58,914 nt of DNA from UBA3210 sp963623095 (GTDB taxonomy: Bacteria; Bacillota_I; Bacilli_A; RFN20; CAG-449): assembly GCA_963623095.1 (NCBI GenBank), contig CAVFKD010000005.1, positions 1 through 58,914 of the forward strand. Direction: 5' to 3'. The position numbers were made by a program, and so were the translations under genes. Under the pieces are notes generated by a model. That model had not been told where the DNA came from. It saw only the letters and a program-made list of their open reading frames with translations, and ran no database searches. This document shows, one piece after another, positions 19,162 through 28,084 of the stretch; positions within the stretch are counted from its first letter, which is position 1; the number at the start of each line of letters is the position of its first letter.

Positions 19162-19197
19162 AAAAACCTCCATAAATTATTTATAGGAGGTTTTTTT
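19162..19197 (+). terminator. Terminator-like hairpin whose 3' arm is the comFA Shine-Dalgarno
   Basis: AAAAACCTCC (19162-19171) pairs with GGAGGTTTTT (19186-19195), and the loop can pair further (ATAAA with TTTAT). T residues run to 19197, directly before the comFA ATG. It looks like the rpiB intrinsic terminator. Its 3' arm is also the only ribosome binding site for comFA, so a full-length readthrough transcript would hide that site. Confidence 0.75.
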
Positions 19198-20355
19198 ATG
19201 CTTAAATGTGAAAAATGTGGTTGTGAAGATCCTCGATATTTTGGTCTTCGCAACGGAAAAGAATATTGTAGAAGATGTATTTCTTTTATAGGTGAAGTGG
19301 CTAAACAAACAAATATTAATGGTAATAGAGTGATTGAAGAAAAACTTAATTACCCTTTATCACCTAAACAAGATGAAGTATCTTCTAGCGTTAGAGATAA
19401 TTTTGCATCAGGGAAGAATACTCTTATTTATGCAGTATGTGGCGCGGGTAAAACAGAATTGGTTTATAAAACAATTGCCTATGCATTAAGCCATGGAATG
19501 CAAGTTGGTTTTGCTATCCCTAGAAAAGATGTTGTAATTGAACTGGCTCCAAGAATTAAAGATGCTTTTCCATCAATTGAAGTAACTTCGGTATATGGAG
19601 GACACCATGATAAATTAGAAGGTGAGATTATTTTATGTACTACTCATCAACTTTTTAGATACATTGATTATTTTGATTTATTAATCATTGATGAAACCGA
19701 TGCTTTCCCTTATTCAAATAACGAAACATTGATGAATATGTTTGATAAATCAATTAAAGGTAATTACATCATGATGAGCGCGACTCCATTAAAGTGGATG
19801 GAAGATAAAATTAAAAAAGAACAAGGTAATATTTATTCATTAATGGCTCGATATCATAAACATCCATTAATTGAACCAACTAAAATTATTTTACCTTTAG
19901 GACAAGAATTCTATATTATCAAGAAACTAAAACAATATAAAAAAGAACATAAACCATGTTTTGTATTTTGCCCTACTATTTATGAAGCGGAAGGATTATA
20001 TCCTATTTTAAAAATGTTTGTTAAAAACGGTAAAATTGTTCATTCTAAAAAGAAAGATCGAAACGAAATAATCTTTGATTTTAAAAACAATAAATTTGAT
20101 TATTTAGTAACAACTTCTGTATTAGAAAGAGGAGTTACTTTAAAAAATATTCAAGTTATTGTTTATCATGCAGATTCTTCTATTTATACCGATGCGGCAT
20201 TAGTTCAAATATCTGGTAGAGTCGGACGGAAAATAGATGCATTTGATGGAGAAGTAATCTTCCTTTGCAAAGAAGAAAATAATATGGTTAATACTGCGAT
20301 TAACAAAATTAAGGAGGCTAATAATAATGCCCGTATGCAAAATTTGCTTTTGTGA
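19198..20355 (+). CDS. comFA: ComFA-like DNA helicase/translocase
   Basis: ComFA is a membrane-associated ATPase that drives single-stranded DNA uptake in competent Firmicutes. The 385-residue protein has an N-terminal four-cysteine zinc finger (CEKCGC...CRRC), Walker A (CGAGKTEL), a DExD box (IDETDAFPY), the SAT motif (MSATPLKWM) and a late motif VI (QISGRVGRK). It is somewhat shorter than Bacillus ComFA. It overlaps comFC by 29 bases. The ribosome binding site sits in a terminator-like hairpin. No other competence gene is seen, so the gene may serve transformation or a retained DNA-processing role. Confidence 0.88.
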   Translation: MLKCEKCGCEDPRYFGLRNGKEYCRRCISFIGEVAKQTNINGNRVIEEKLNYPLSPKQDEVSSSVRDNFASGKNTLIYAVCGAGKTELVYKTIAYALSHGMQVGFAIPRKDVVIELAPRIKDAFPSIEVTSVYGGHHDKLEGEIILCTTHQLFRYIDYFDLLIIDETDAFPYSNNETLMNMFDKSIKGNYIMMSATPLKWMEDKIKKEQGNIYSLMARYHKHPLIEPTKIILPLGQEFYIIKKLKQYKKEHKPCFVFCPTIYEAEGLYPILKMFVKNGKIVHSKKKDRNEIIFDFKNNKFDYLVTTSVLERGVTLKNIQVIVYHADSSIYTDAALVQISGRVGRKIDAFDGEVIFLCKEENNMVNTAINKIKEANNNARMQNLLL

Positions 20356-20959
20356 TATTAAGATGGATTCACTCCATTATTTTCTTAAACCTTGTATTTG
20401 CCAACAATGCTTTAATGCTTTTGATCCTAAATTAAAAAGCTTTAAAGATAATGGAATATCTTATTTTTATATCTATGAATATGATGAACTAATTAAGAAG
20501 TTATTATTCCAGTTTAAAGGATGTTACGATATTGAACTTAAAGATGTCTTTTTAGAACGATTTAAATATCTATTAAAACTAAAATACCATGATTATATCT
20601 TAGTTCCTTTACCATCAACTAAAAGTGATGATGAATTAAGAGGATTTAACCATGTGGTGGAAATCTTTAAAACCTTATGTTTACCAATGGAAAGATGCAT
20701 CTTTAAGAAAGTGGATTTTAAGCAATCAGATTTATCTTTTAAAGATAGAATTAAAGTAAAAAACAAATTAGGGATTAAAGATGGAGAAAACCTCACAAAT
20801 AAGAAAGTATTAATTGTTGATGATGTTATCACTTCTGGAAGTTCAATAAAAGCGGCGATAGATTTAGTCTCTTTGTATAATCCTAAAACAATAAAAGTCC
20901 TCGTTTTAGCGAGAAATATGCACTTTATTAAGAAAATTGAAAAGAAAGGAGTTAAATAG
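20327..20959 (+). CDS. comFC: ComFC-like phosphoribosyltransferase-fold competence protein
   Basis: The 210-residue protein has an N-terminal four-cysteine zinc module (CKICFC and CICQQC) and a C-terminal PRPP-binding type motif (VLIVDDVITSGSSIKAAI), the layout of ComFC/GntX. ComFC partners ComFA in DNA uptake and recombination of incoming strands. AAGGAGG lies nine bases before the ATG, inside the end of comFA, so the two are co-expressed. comFB is absent. Confidence 0.88.
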   Translation: MPVCKICFCDIKMDSLHYFLKPCICQQCFNAFDPKLKSFKDNGISYFYIYEYDELIKKLLFQFKGCYDIELKDVFLERFKYLLKLKYHDYILVPLPSTKSDDELRGFNHVVEIFKTLCLPMERCIFKKVDFKQSDLSFKDRIKVKNKLGIKDGENLTNKKVLIVDDVITSGSSIKAAIDLVSLYNPKTIKVLVLARNMHFIKKIEKKGVK

Positions 20960-20963
20960 ATTA

Positions 20964-21016
20964 TTGACAAGTTAGGGTGCATTTTTATACCAAATTGTAT
21001 TGATTTGCACCCTAAC
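20964..21016 (+). other. Long inverted repeat between comFC and secA
   Basis: GTTAGGGTGCA (20971-20981) is perfectly complementary to TGCACCCTAAC (21006-21016); within the 24-base loop ATAC and GTAT can pair again. No T run follows, so it is a poor intrinsic terminator. A TTGACA at 20964-20969 with TATACC at 20986-20991 (16-base spacing) would put the left arm in a promoter spacer. The role is unknown: operator, mRNA end structure or a small RNA. The hpf gene usually found here in Firmicutes is absent. Confidence 0.5.
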
Positions 21017-21109
21017 TGAATAGATCTAGGCTTGTTTAAAATTAATAAAAATACTGTTGGAAACAATTTTAAGATTAAATAATTTTTTGCTAAATTAAAT
21101 ACTTTAGTA

Positions 21110-21138
21110 TTTATATAGTAAATAATTTTGTGTATAAT
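21110..21138 (+). promoter_or_regulatory. Probable secA promoter
   Basis: A perfect TATAAT (21133-21138) with a weak TTTATA -35 (21110-21115) at 17-base spacing, 35 bases before the secA ATG. A strong AGGAGG (21160-21165) follows. Confidence 0.5.
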
Positions 21139-21172
21139 AACACGTGAATTACATTATTAGGAGGTTACATTA

Positions 21173-23716
21173 ATGGGTAATTGGTTAGATAAAGTATTAA
21201 GAGTTGATGAAAGAGCTCTTAAAAAAGTTGAAAAGATTGCAAAAAAAGTCATGGCTTATGAAGATACTATGCGTGCTTTAAGCGATGAAGAATTACAAGC
21301 AAAGACTCCTTATTTTAAAGATTTACTTGCAAAAGGCGCTACTTTAGAAGATATTCTTCCAGAAGCATATGCGGTTTGTAGAGAAGCTTGTTATAGAGTT
21401 AGAAAAGAATTTCCATTCAAAGTTCAAATCATGGGTGCGATTGTTTTAAATGAAGGTGACGTCGCAGAAATGAAAACTGGTGAAGGTAAAACTTTAACTG
21501 CGACTATGGCGGTTTATTTAAACGCACTTGCAGGTAAAGGTGTTCACGTTGTTACAGTTAACGAATATCTTGCATCACGTGACGCTGAACAAATGGGTAA
21601 AGTTTATAACTTCTTAGGTTTAACTTGTGATTGTAACTTAAGAGAAAAAGATACTGCAGGAAAGCAAGCTGCTTATAATGCAGATATTACATATACAACA
21701 AACTCTGAATTAGGTTTCGACTACTTAAGAGATAATATGGCTCAAACAGTCGCACGTAGAGTTCAAAGAGGATTAAATTTCGCGATTGTTGATGAAGCTG
21801 ACTCTATTTTAATTGATGAATCTAGAACACCATTAATTATTTCCGGCGGTGAAAGAGCTTCTGCTTCTACTTATGAATTCGCAGATAGATTTGTTAAATC
21901 TTTAAAGAAAGAAAGAGATTTTACAATCGATGTTAAAACAAAAGCTTGTTCTTTAACTGATGAAGGTAGTATCGCGGCAGAACGCGCATTCGGTGTTAAA
22001 AATATTTATAACCCAGAATACAATGATTTAGTTCATAGAATTCACCAAGCTTTAAAAGCTAACTACATCATGAAGAAGAATGTTGAATACATGGTTAAAG
22101 ATGATGAAATTCATCTTATTGACCAATTCACAGGCCGTGTCATGAAAGGTAGAGAATATTCAGATGGCTTACAACAAGCTATCCAAGCAAAAGAACATGT
22201 AAAGATTAAACAAGAAACTATTACAATGGCTTCTATTACATATCAAAACTTCTTTAGACTTTATAACAAAGTCGCAGGTATGACAGGTACTGCAAAAACT
22301 GAAGAAGAAGAATTTGAAAAGATTTACAACATGCATGTTACTCCAATTCCAACCAATAGACCTATCTTACGTTTAGATGATACAGATTTAGTCTATGGTA
22401 ATAAGAATGCAAAATATAAAGCTTTAATCGAAGATGTTAAAGCACGTCATGCTTTAGGACAACCAATCTTAATTGGTACTCCTTCTGTTGAAGATTCTGA
22501 AATCGTTGATAATATGTTAAATAAAGAAGGCTTACCTCATGAAGTTTTAAACGCAAAAAACCATGAACGTGAAGCACATATTGTTGAATTAGCAGGTCAA
22601 TTAAACGCAATTACAATTGCGACTAACATGGCTGGTAGAGGTACTGATATTAAACTTGGACCTGGTGTAAAAGAAATCACTGATCCAACAGGTAAAGTAA
22701 AAGCTCCTGCAGGTCTTGCAGTTTTAGGTACTGAAAGAAATGAAGCACGTCGTATTGATAACCAATTAAGAGGACGTTCTGGTCGTCAAGGTGACCCAGG
22801 ATATTCTAGATTCTATATCTCTGTTGATGATGAATTAATGGTTAGATTCGCACCAGATTATTTAAGAGGCTTATTTGAAAAAATGGGTGATGAAGCTCTT
22901 GAATCAAAGATGGTTATGAACGCAATTACATCCGCTCAAAAGAAGATTGAAGGTCAAAACTTCGATACACGTAAATCATTACTTGACTACGATGATGTTT
23001 TAAGACAACAACGTGAAGCAATGTATTCTCAAAGAGATACTTTATTATATGCTGAAGATATTTATGATATTGTTTATAACTACTTCAAAGTAATTGGTAA
23101 ACATATTGTTGAATCATCAATTGATGAAACAGATCCAAGAAACCCTGTTTTATCAAGTGAATTATTAAAGAAAAACTTAGAACCTAAATATTTAGCTCCA
23201 GGAAGCTTTGATTATTCAGGTTACGATGAAGCACCAATTGATGAAGTAAGTGATGAACTTGGTGAAATCTTATTCTCACAATACAACAAAAAGAGAGCTT
23301 CATGGCCAAAAGAAGCTGTCGCAGAAGTTGAAAAAATGGTCGCTTTACGCGCAGTTGATAAATTCTGGACAACACATATTGACTCTATGGCTAAATTAAA
23401 AGAAGGTATTCATTTAAGAAGCTATGCTCAATCTGATCCATTAAAAGCATATGTTGATGAAGGTTGGGATATGTTCAATGAAATGATTTTAAATATCGCA
23501 GAACAAGTAGTTAATACTTTATTACATGTTGAAATTAGATTAAAAACTCCTGAAGAAATGGAACAAGAAAGAAGACAAAGAGATTTAGCGCTTCAAGCAC
23601 AAGCTCAAAGCCAAAAGGAATTAGAAGAATTCCAAAAAGCTAAACAAGAAGCAAATAATATAAATCCAGTTCCTACAAATGAAAATCTTTCTTCAAACAA
23701 TGAGGAAAATAAATAA
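21173..23716 (+). CDS. secA: Preprotein translocase ATPase SecA
   Basis: SecA is the motor that pushes unfolded precursors through SecYEG. The 847-residue protein has Walker A (MKTGEGKTLTAT, about residue 100), DEAD-type DEADSILIDESRTPLI, the preprotein cross-linking domain, the second nucleotide fold (ATNMAGRGTDIKLGPGV and QLRGRSGRQGDPG) and the helical scaffold (ALRAVDKFWTTHIDSM). The C terminus is Gln/Glu/Asn-rich and lacks the CxCxnCH zinc motif, so the SecB-type zinc tail is absent. The secA stop overlaps the prfB start (TAATG). The comF-secA-prfB order is standard, minus hpf. Confidence 0.97.
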   Translation: MGNWLDKVLRVDERALKKVEKIAKKVMAYEDTMRALSDEELQAKTPYFKDLLAKGATLEDILPEAYAVCREACYRVRKEFPFKVQIMGAIVLNEGDVAEMKTGEGKTLTATMAVYLNALAGKGVHVVTVNEYLASRDAEQMGKVYNFLGLTCDCNLREKDTAGKQAAYNADITYTTNSELGFDYLRDNMAQTVARRVQRGLNFAIVDEADSILIDESRTPLIISGGERASASTYEFADRFVKSLKKERDFTIDVKTKACSLTDEGSIAAERAFGVKNIYNPEYNDLVHRIHQALKANYIMKKNVEYMVKDDEIHLIDQFTGRVMKGREYSDGLQQAIQAKEHVKIKQETITMASITYQNFFRLYNKVAGMTGTAKTEEEEFEKIYNMHVTPIPTNRPILRLDDTDLVYGNKNAKYKALIEDVKARHALGQPILIGTPSVEDSEIVDNMLNKEGLPHEVLNAKNHEREAHIVELAGQLNAITIATNMAGRGTDIKLGPGVKEITDPTGKVKAPAGLAVLGTERNEARRIDNQLRGRSGRQGDPGYSRFYISVDDELMVRFAPDYLRGLFEKMGDEALESKMVMNAITSAQKKIEGQNFDTRKSLLDYDDVLRQQREAMYSQRDTLLYAEDIYDIVYNYFKVIGKHIVESSIDETDPRNPVLSSELLKKNLEPKYLAPGSFDYSGYDEAPIDEVSDELGEILFSQYNKKRASWPKEAVAEVEKMVALRAVDKFWTTHIDSMAKLKEGIHLRSYAQSDPLKAYVDEGWDMFNEMILNIAEQVVNTLLHVEIRLKTPEEMEQERRQRDLALQAQAQSQKELEEFQKAKQEANNINPVPTNENLSSNNEENK

Positions 23717-24826
23717 TGCTCGAATTATTTGAAATTAAACAAGGGATATCGAAAGTTCAAAATAGCCTTTCTGAACTAGGTGACTCACTTTGACATCGCT
23801 TCTAAAGAAGCAAAAATTAAAGAATTAGAAGCATTAATATCTCAAGATAATTTCTGGGATGATCAATCCAAGGCTTTAGAAATAATGAACGAAAAAAACG
23901 AATTAAGTGAAATTACTAATTCGTATTTTTCGCTTTCTAAAAGCTTAAAAGATTGCATAGATGCATATGATATGATTAAGACTGAATATGATGAAGATAT
24001 GCATCATATCCTTGATGAAGAATTAACTTCATTATTAAAGAATCTATCAGAATTTGAAATTCAAACTTTATTATCTAATAAATTTGATTCTTGTAATGCA
24101 ATTTTAGAAATTCACCCAGGTGCAGGTGGTACTGAATCACAAGATTGGGCAGATATGCTTTATCGAATGTATGTTCGTTATGCTGAATCTCATCATATGA
24201 AACTACAAGTGCTTGATTATCAACAAGCTAGTGATGCAGGAATTAAATCAGTATATTTTATTCTTAAAGGTAAAAATGCCTATGGCTATTTAAAATCAGA
24301 AAAAGGTGTTCATCGATTAGTTAGAATATCACCTTTTGATTCTAACGCTAGAAGACATACTTCTTTTGCGTCTGTTGATGTAGTTCCCCAAATGGATAAT
24401 TCAATCGATGTAAAAATTGAAGATAAAGATTTAAGAATCGATACTTATCGTTCTCAAGGTGCAGGAGGACAAAATGTTAATAAAACAGACTCCGCGGTTA
24501 GAATTACTCATATACCAACAGGAATAGTTGTCACTTGCCAAATTGAAAGAAGCCAAATCCAAAATAGAGAAATGGCGATGAACGTTTTAAAATCTAAACT
24601 CTATCAACTCGAAGTGGAAAAGAAACAAAAAGAACTTGATGCTTTAAGAGGTGAACAAAAAAATATTGAATGGGGATCACAAATTAGATCATATGTCTTC
24701 TGCCCTTATACAATGGTAAAAGATAATAGATGTGGATATGAAACTGTTGATGTCCATGGAGTATTAGATGGTTGTTTAGATGAACTTATATATGCTTATT
24801 TAAAATGGGAGGTTAAAAATCGATGA
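23716..24826 (+). CDS. prfB: Peptide chain release factor 2, expressed by programmed +1 frameshift
   Basis: RF2 reads UAA and UGA. The gene starts at ATG 23716, reads 25 codons, then meets an in-frame TGA at 23791-23793 directly after CTT. Slipping +1 on CTT-T gives GAC ATC GCT and opens the rest (joined 23716-23790 and 23792-24826, 369 residues). The protein has the RF2 tripeptide in RISPFDSNARRHTSF and the GGQ motif in SQGAGGQNVNK. Without the shift the first 25 codons would be orphaned and the main frame would need a GTG at 23780 that lacks the normal N terminus. The last four bases overlap yitT (ATGA). Confidence 0.95.
23777..23794 (+). promoter_or_regulatory. prfB autoregulatory frameshift signal
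   Basis: An internal Shine-Dalgarno-like AGGTGA lies at 23778-23783, followed by CTCA and the slippery CTT TGA C (23788-23794). Low RF2 lets the ribosome slip +1; high RF2 ends translation at TGA. The Shine-Dalgarno element is AGGTGA rather than AGGGGG and lies about one base further upstream than in Escherichia coli. Confidence 0.9.
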
Positions 24827-25767
24827 AAGAGAAATTAACTTCCTATATTAACAATATGAAATTAAACCCAAAGTTAGTTATTAAGAATATCTTTTTAGTA
24901 ATGCTTGGAACTTTTATCCTTGCTTTTGGTACTGAATTATTTATTCTTCCTACTAACTTAGTCACCGGGGGAGTTTCTGGTTTAGCGATTGCTTTAAGCA
25001 ATGTTATAACAATACTAGATAAAGAAGTAATGATTACTATTATTACATGGTTATTATTCTTTTTAGGATTGATATTCTTAGGCTTAGATTTTTCGTTAAA
25101 AACCCTATTATCTACTATATTTTATCCTGTGTTTTTATACGCATCTAAAGCTTTAGTTAATGCATGTCCTTTCTTATTATTAGAAAATGCTGCATCATTA
25201 AATGGCAATACTGAAATGGTAATATTATTATCTTCCTTATTCGGAGGAGTTATTGTAGGTTCAGGATGCGCGATAACTTTCTTAGGTGGAGGTTCCACCG
25301 GGGGAGTGGATATTATTTCTTTTATCTTTTGCAAATTTGTTAAAGGTGTTAAAACATCATATTGTATCTTTGTAGTTGATGCTTTAATTGTTATCCTTGG
25401 TTTTATTTTAGATAAGAACAATGATATTGCTTTATCTTTAGAAGGTATTTTATCCGCGTTTATTGTTGCTTTAGTTGTTGATAAAATATTTATTGGTACA
25501 AGTAAAACATTTGTCGCTTATGTAATATCTGATAAATATCAACAAATCACTGATGAAGTAATTAAAACAATTGATCGAACTACTTCAATTATTGATATAG
25601 AAGGTGGATATACCAAAACTCCTAAAAAGATGGTAATGATATCTTTCTCTATGCATGAATATTCTACCATTATGGGTATTGTATCCCGTAATGATAAGAA
25701 GGCTTTTATGACTATTCATAGAGCCCATGAAATCGCTGGAGAAGGTTTTAAGAAAATGGAGGAATAA
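24823..25767 (+). CDS. YitT family membrane protein
   Basis: The 314-residue protein has five or six membrane helices (about residues 20-220) with the family Gly-rich elements LPTNLVTGGVSGLAIAL and FLGGGSTGGVDIISF, then a cytoplasmic C-terminal DUF2179 domain (SMHEYSTIMGIVSRND...HRAHEIAGEGF). Transport function is suspected but not established for this family. Translation is coupled to prfB by a four-base ATGA overlap. In Bacillus ftsE-ftsX follow prfB; here yitT takes that place. Confidence 0.88.
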   Translation: MKEKLTSYINNMKLNPKLVIKNIFLVMLGTFILAFGTELFILPTNLVTGGVSGLAIALSNVITILDKEVMITIITWLLFFLGLIFLGLDFSLKTLLSTIFYPVFLYASKALVNACPFLLLENAASLNGNTEMVILLSSLFGGVIVGSGCAITFLGGGSTGGVDIISFIFCKFVKGVKTSYCIFVVDALIVILGFILDKNNDIALSLEGILSAFIVALVVDKIFIGTSKTFVAYVISDKYQQITDEVIKTIDRTTSIIDIEGGYTKTPKKMVMISFSMHEYSTIMGIVSRNDKKAFMTIHRAHEIAGEGFKKMEE

Positions 25768-25772
25768 TAAAT

Positions 25773-26342
25773 ATGTTAAGTGATGAAGTTAGTAATTTTA
25801 ATTTAACTAAGATAATTATATATTCAACAATTTTAGTTCTTACTTTAGCTATCGCGATTGTTTTTACTGTTATAGTAAAGAAACATACCAATTATCAAAA
25901 ATCTAAAACTAATGAATTAGATAATAATTCATATGATTATTATTTAAATTTAAAATTGAAAGATGATTTATATTTCCCTTATTTTGAAACACATGCTTCT
26001 GGGGTTAGATATTTACATAAATCTAATGGCTCAAAAGATAAATTAAGTGGAGTAGAAGTAAAAAAGCATTATTCTTTCTATGATGATTCTATTATCTATA
26101 TTGTTAATAATAGAATGAAATACCAATTGGATATAGTAACTATTGATGAACAAAAATATATAAAACTAAATGATGATATTAAAGATATCGAAATATTAGT
26201 ATCTTTTGAAACTCCATCCCATTTTTTAGCGAAATTTAAAGTTAATAAATTAACCTCAAATAAGTATGAAATAGAATTAGTTTCAAAAAAGGAGGACGAA
26301 GATGACTCTAGAAGAAATGAGAATGAACAAGGTCTTAACTAA
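25773..26342 (+). CDS. Unrecognised single-pass membrane protein
   Basis: I do not recognise this 189-residue protein. It has a short N-terminal tail, one strong membrane helix (about residues 13-35, IIIYSTILVLTLAIAIVFTVIV), a Lys/Asn-rich linker and a mainly beta-type soluble domain of about 130 residues ending in an acidic tail. By the positive-inside rule its soluble domain could face either side. GGAGGAA in the end of yitT serves it, and its own 3' end overlaps the S41 protease gene by 41 bases. The tight coupling suggests a partner or regulator of the protease, but that is inference. Confidence 0.7.
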   Translation: MLSDEVSNFNLTKIIIYSTILVLTLAIAIVFTVIVKKHTNYQKSKTNELDNNSYDYYLNLKLKDDLYFPYFETHASGVRYLHKSNGSKDKLSGVEVKKHYSFYDDSIIYIVNNRMKYQLDIVTIDEQKYIKLNDDIKDIEILVSFETPSHFLAKFKVNKLTSNKYEIELVSKKEDEDDSRRNENEQGLN

Positions 26343-28071
26343 AGCTAAAAAGACCAAACAAAACGCTATTGTATTATCAATCGTTGGTATGCTTACTACC
26401 TGCGCGATTGGTTTTACCGCGGGATATTTAACTTATAGTAATCGTTATGGAGGAGAATTATCCTCTGAAATGAGAGAATTCTTAGATTTCTATACAGAAT
26501 TTAAAAATAACTATTATCAAGGTACAGAAGAAAGAGTATTAATCGATGGTTTATATTCTGGATTAACTTCTTCTGTTAATGATGATTTTACTTTCTATAC
26601 ATCCGCGGCTAAAAATGAATCTCAAGACCTTTCTACTTCTGGAACTGGCTTTGGACTTTCTAGAAGCGTTTATTATGGAAATGCATACTTAGAAGATGTT
26701 TATAATTCTTCTCCTGCATCTAACGCAGAAATCTATGATTTAGATGGTAATAAGGTTAGTTCTTTAACTGGATTAAAACAAGGCGATATTATCGAAGAAA
26801 TAAGTAACGATTTTGGTGCTTCTTGGTATGTATTAAAAGATCATTTATCAACATCTTGGAGCGAAGATGCATTTACTAAAGAAGCAGGAACAACTGCTTA
26901 TTGTAAATTTAAACGTGGAGATAATGAATATATCGCTCACGTGGTAAGAGGATATTATAACGTTGATAAAGTAAAATTAATTGAATTTGATGAATCTAAA
27001 AAAGAAGCAGTATTTGATATTTCTTCTTTCTTAGGATCAGGATCTGAAACTACTCCCGCGGGAGAATTATATGAGTATTTATCTGACATCTTCACTAAAG
27101 TTGATTCATTAGATAACTTAATCCTTGATTTAAGAGGTAACGGGGGAGGATATGTTCATAATTTCCAAACTTTAATGGGTTTATTCCATGATAATTCTGA
27201 TATCGCAGGATATTATCGTTATCAAGATGGTAGTTTATATACTTTATATGCAGAAGATGAATCAACTTCTATTAATTTAAATTCAAAGATTAATAAATAT
27301 ACCTTAATTATTGATCAAAACTCCGCATCTGCGACTGAATCATTTGTTATGGGTATGAAAGATTCATCTAAAACAGGAAATAAAGTTCAAGTTGTTGGTG
27401 AAATTTCTTATGGTAAAGGAAGAGCTCAAACATTTAAATCAGTATTAGATGATGGTTCAACAATTAGATATACATTCGCTCAAGTTTTATCACCAAAACA
27501 AAACTGTATTGATAAAATTGGTATTATCCCAGATAAGATGACAAGTTATAAATCAATCCAAGATGAAACTACATATAACACATGGAGAAAATATATTAAA
27601 GGTGTATCAAATAACGATGAATTAGATACTGCAGATAAGAATATTATCTTAACTAGAATATCTTTATTAAGTGGTAATACATATACTGACTTTAATACTG
27701 CGATTAAATATATTCAATATTATTATTCTTTAGGTGTTGATGGTATTTATAACCAAGATACCGCGGATAAATTACAAGAATTATTCTCTGATTATTATCA
27801 TTCCAATGGACCAACAAATCCATATAATGCATTGATATTAGGTAGTGATGAATACGATGTATATTCACCTGCTCAAATGGCAATGATTAAAAAACAAATC
27901 GCGATTGTACAATCTAAAGATGTATCTACATTTACTTCATTTAGAGATGCAGTAATCGATTTTAAAGGTGATGATTTATATAACCTTGAAACTTCATATA
28001 ATCTTGGAGGTAGAATCTCTGATTTAAGAAAAGTTCTAGAATATAGTGTTATTACTGAAGCAAAAATTTAA
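26302..28071 (+). CDS. S41 family C-terminal processing peptidase, membrane-anchored
   Basis: A serine protease of the CtpA/CtpB/Prc family. The 589-residue protein has an N-terminal membrane anchor (about 23-46), a PDZ-like segment (about 115-170: SSPASNAEIYDLDG...LKQGDIIEEI), then the S41 domain with LRGNGGG, the nucleophile motif NSASATESF and the general-base lysine in YGKGRAQ. Downstream is a peptidoglycan-binding-like helical repeat (YYSLGVDGIYNQDTADKLQ). GGAGGA lies just before the ATG. In Bacillus ctpB also lies between prfB and uvrB, so this is probably its counterpart. CtpB cleaves a sporulation protein; no sporulation genes are seen here, so the substrate is open. Confidence 0.88.
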   Translation: MTLEEMRMNKVLTKAKKTKQNAIVLSIVGMLTTCAIGFTAGYLTYSNRYGGELSSEMREFLDFYTEFKNNYYQGTEERVLIDGLYSGLTSSVNDDFTFYTSAAKNESQDLSTSGTGFGLSRSVYYGNAYLEDVYNSSPASNAEIYDLDGNKVSSLTGLKQGDIIEEISNDFGASWYVLKDHLSTSWSEDAFTKEAGTTAYCKFKRGDNEYIAHVVRGYYNVDKVKLIEFDESKKEAVFDISSFLGSGSETTPAGELYEYLSDIFTKVDSLDNLILDLRGNGGGYVHNFQTLMGLFHDNSDIAGYYRYQDGSLYTLYAEDESTSINLNSKINKYTLIIDQNSASATESFVMGMKDSSKTGNKVQVVGEISYGKGRAQTFKSVLDDGSTIRYTFAQVLSPKQNCIDKIGIIPDKMTSYKSIQDETTYNTWRKYIKGVSNNDELDTADKNIILTRISLLSGNTYTDFNTAIKYIQYYYSLGVDGIYNQDTADKLQELFSDYYHSNGPTNPYNALILGSDEYDVYSPAQMAMIKKQIAIVQSKDVSTFTSFRDAVIDFKGDDLYNLETSYNLGGRISDLRKVLEYSVITEAKI

Positions 28072-28084
28072 TAGGAGAATCAAT

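Noticed and set aside
19198..20959. CGCG-rich words as DNA uptake sequences, given nearby comFA and comFC
   Set aside because: The words follow the codon frame as NNC-GCG in genes on both strands and show no fixed flanking consensus.
23780..24826. RF2 starting at GTG 23780, or prfB as a pseudogene because of the TGA
   Set aside because: The CTT TGA C site with an upstream Shine-Dalgarno and a 25-codon leader is the known RF2 frameshift control.
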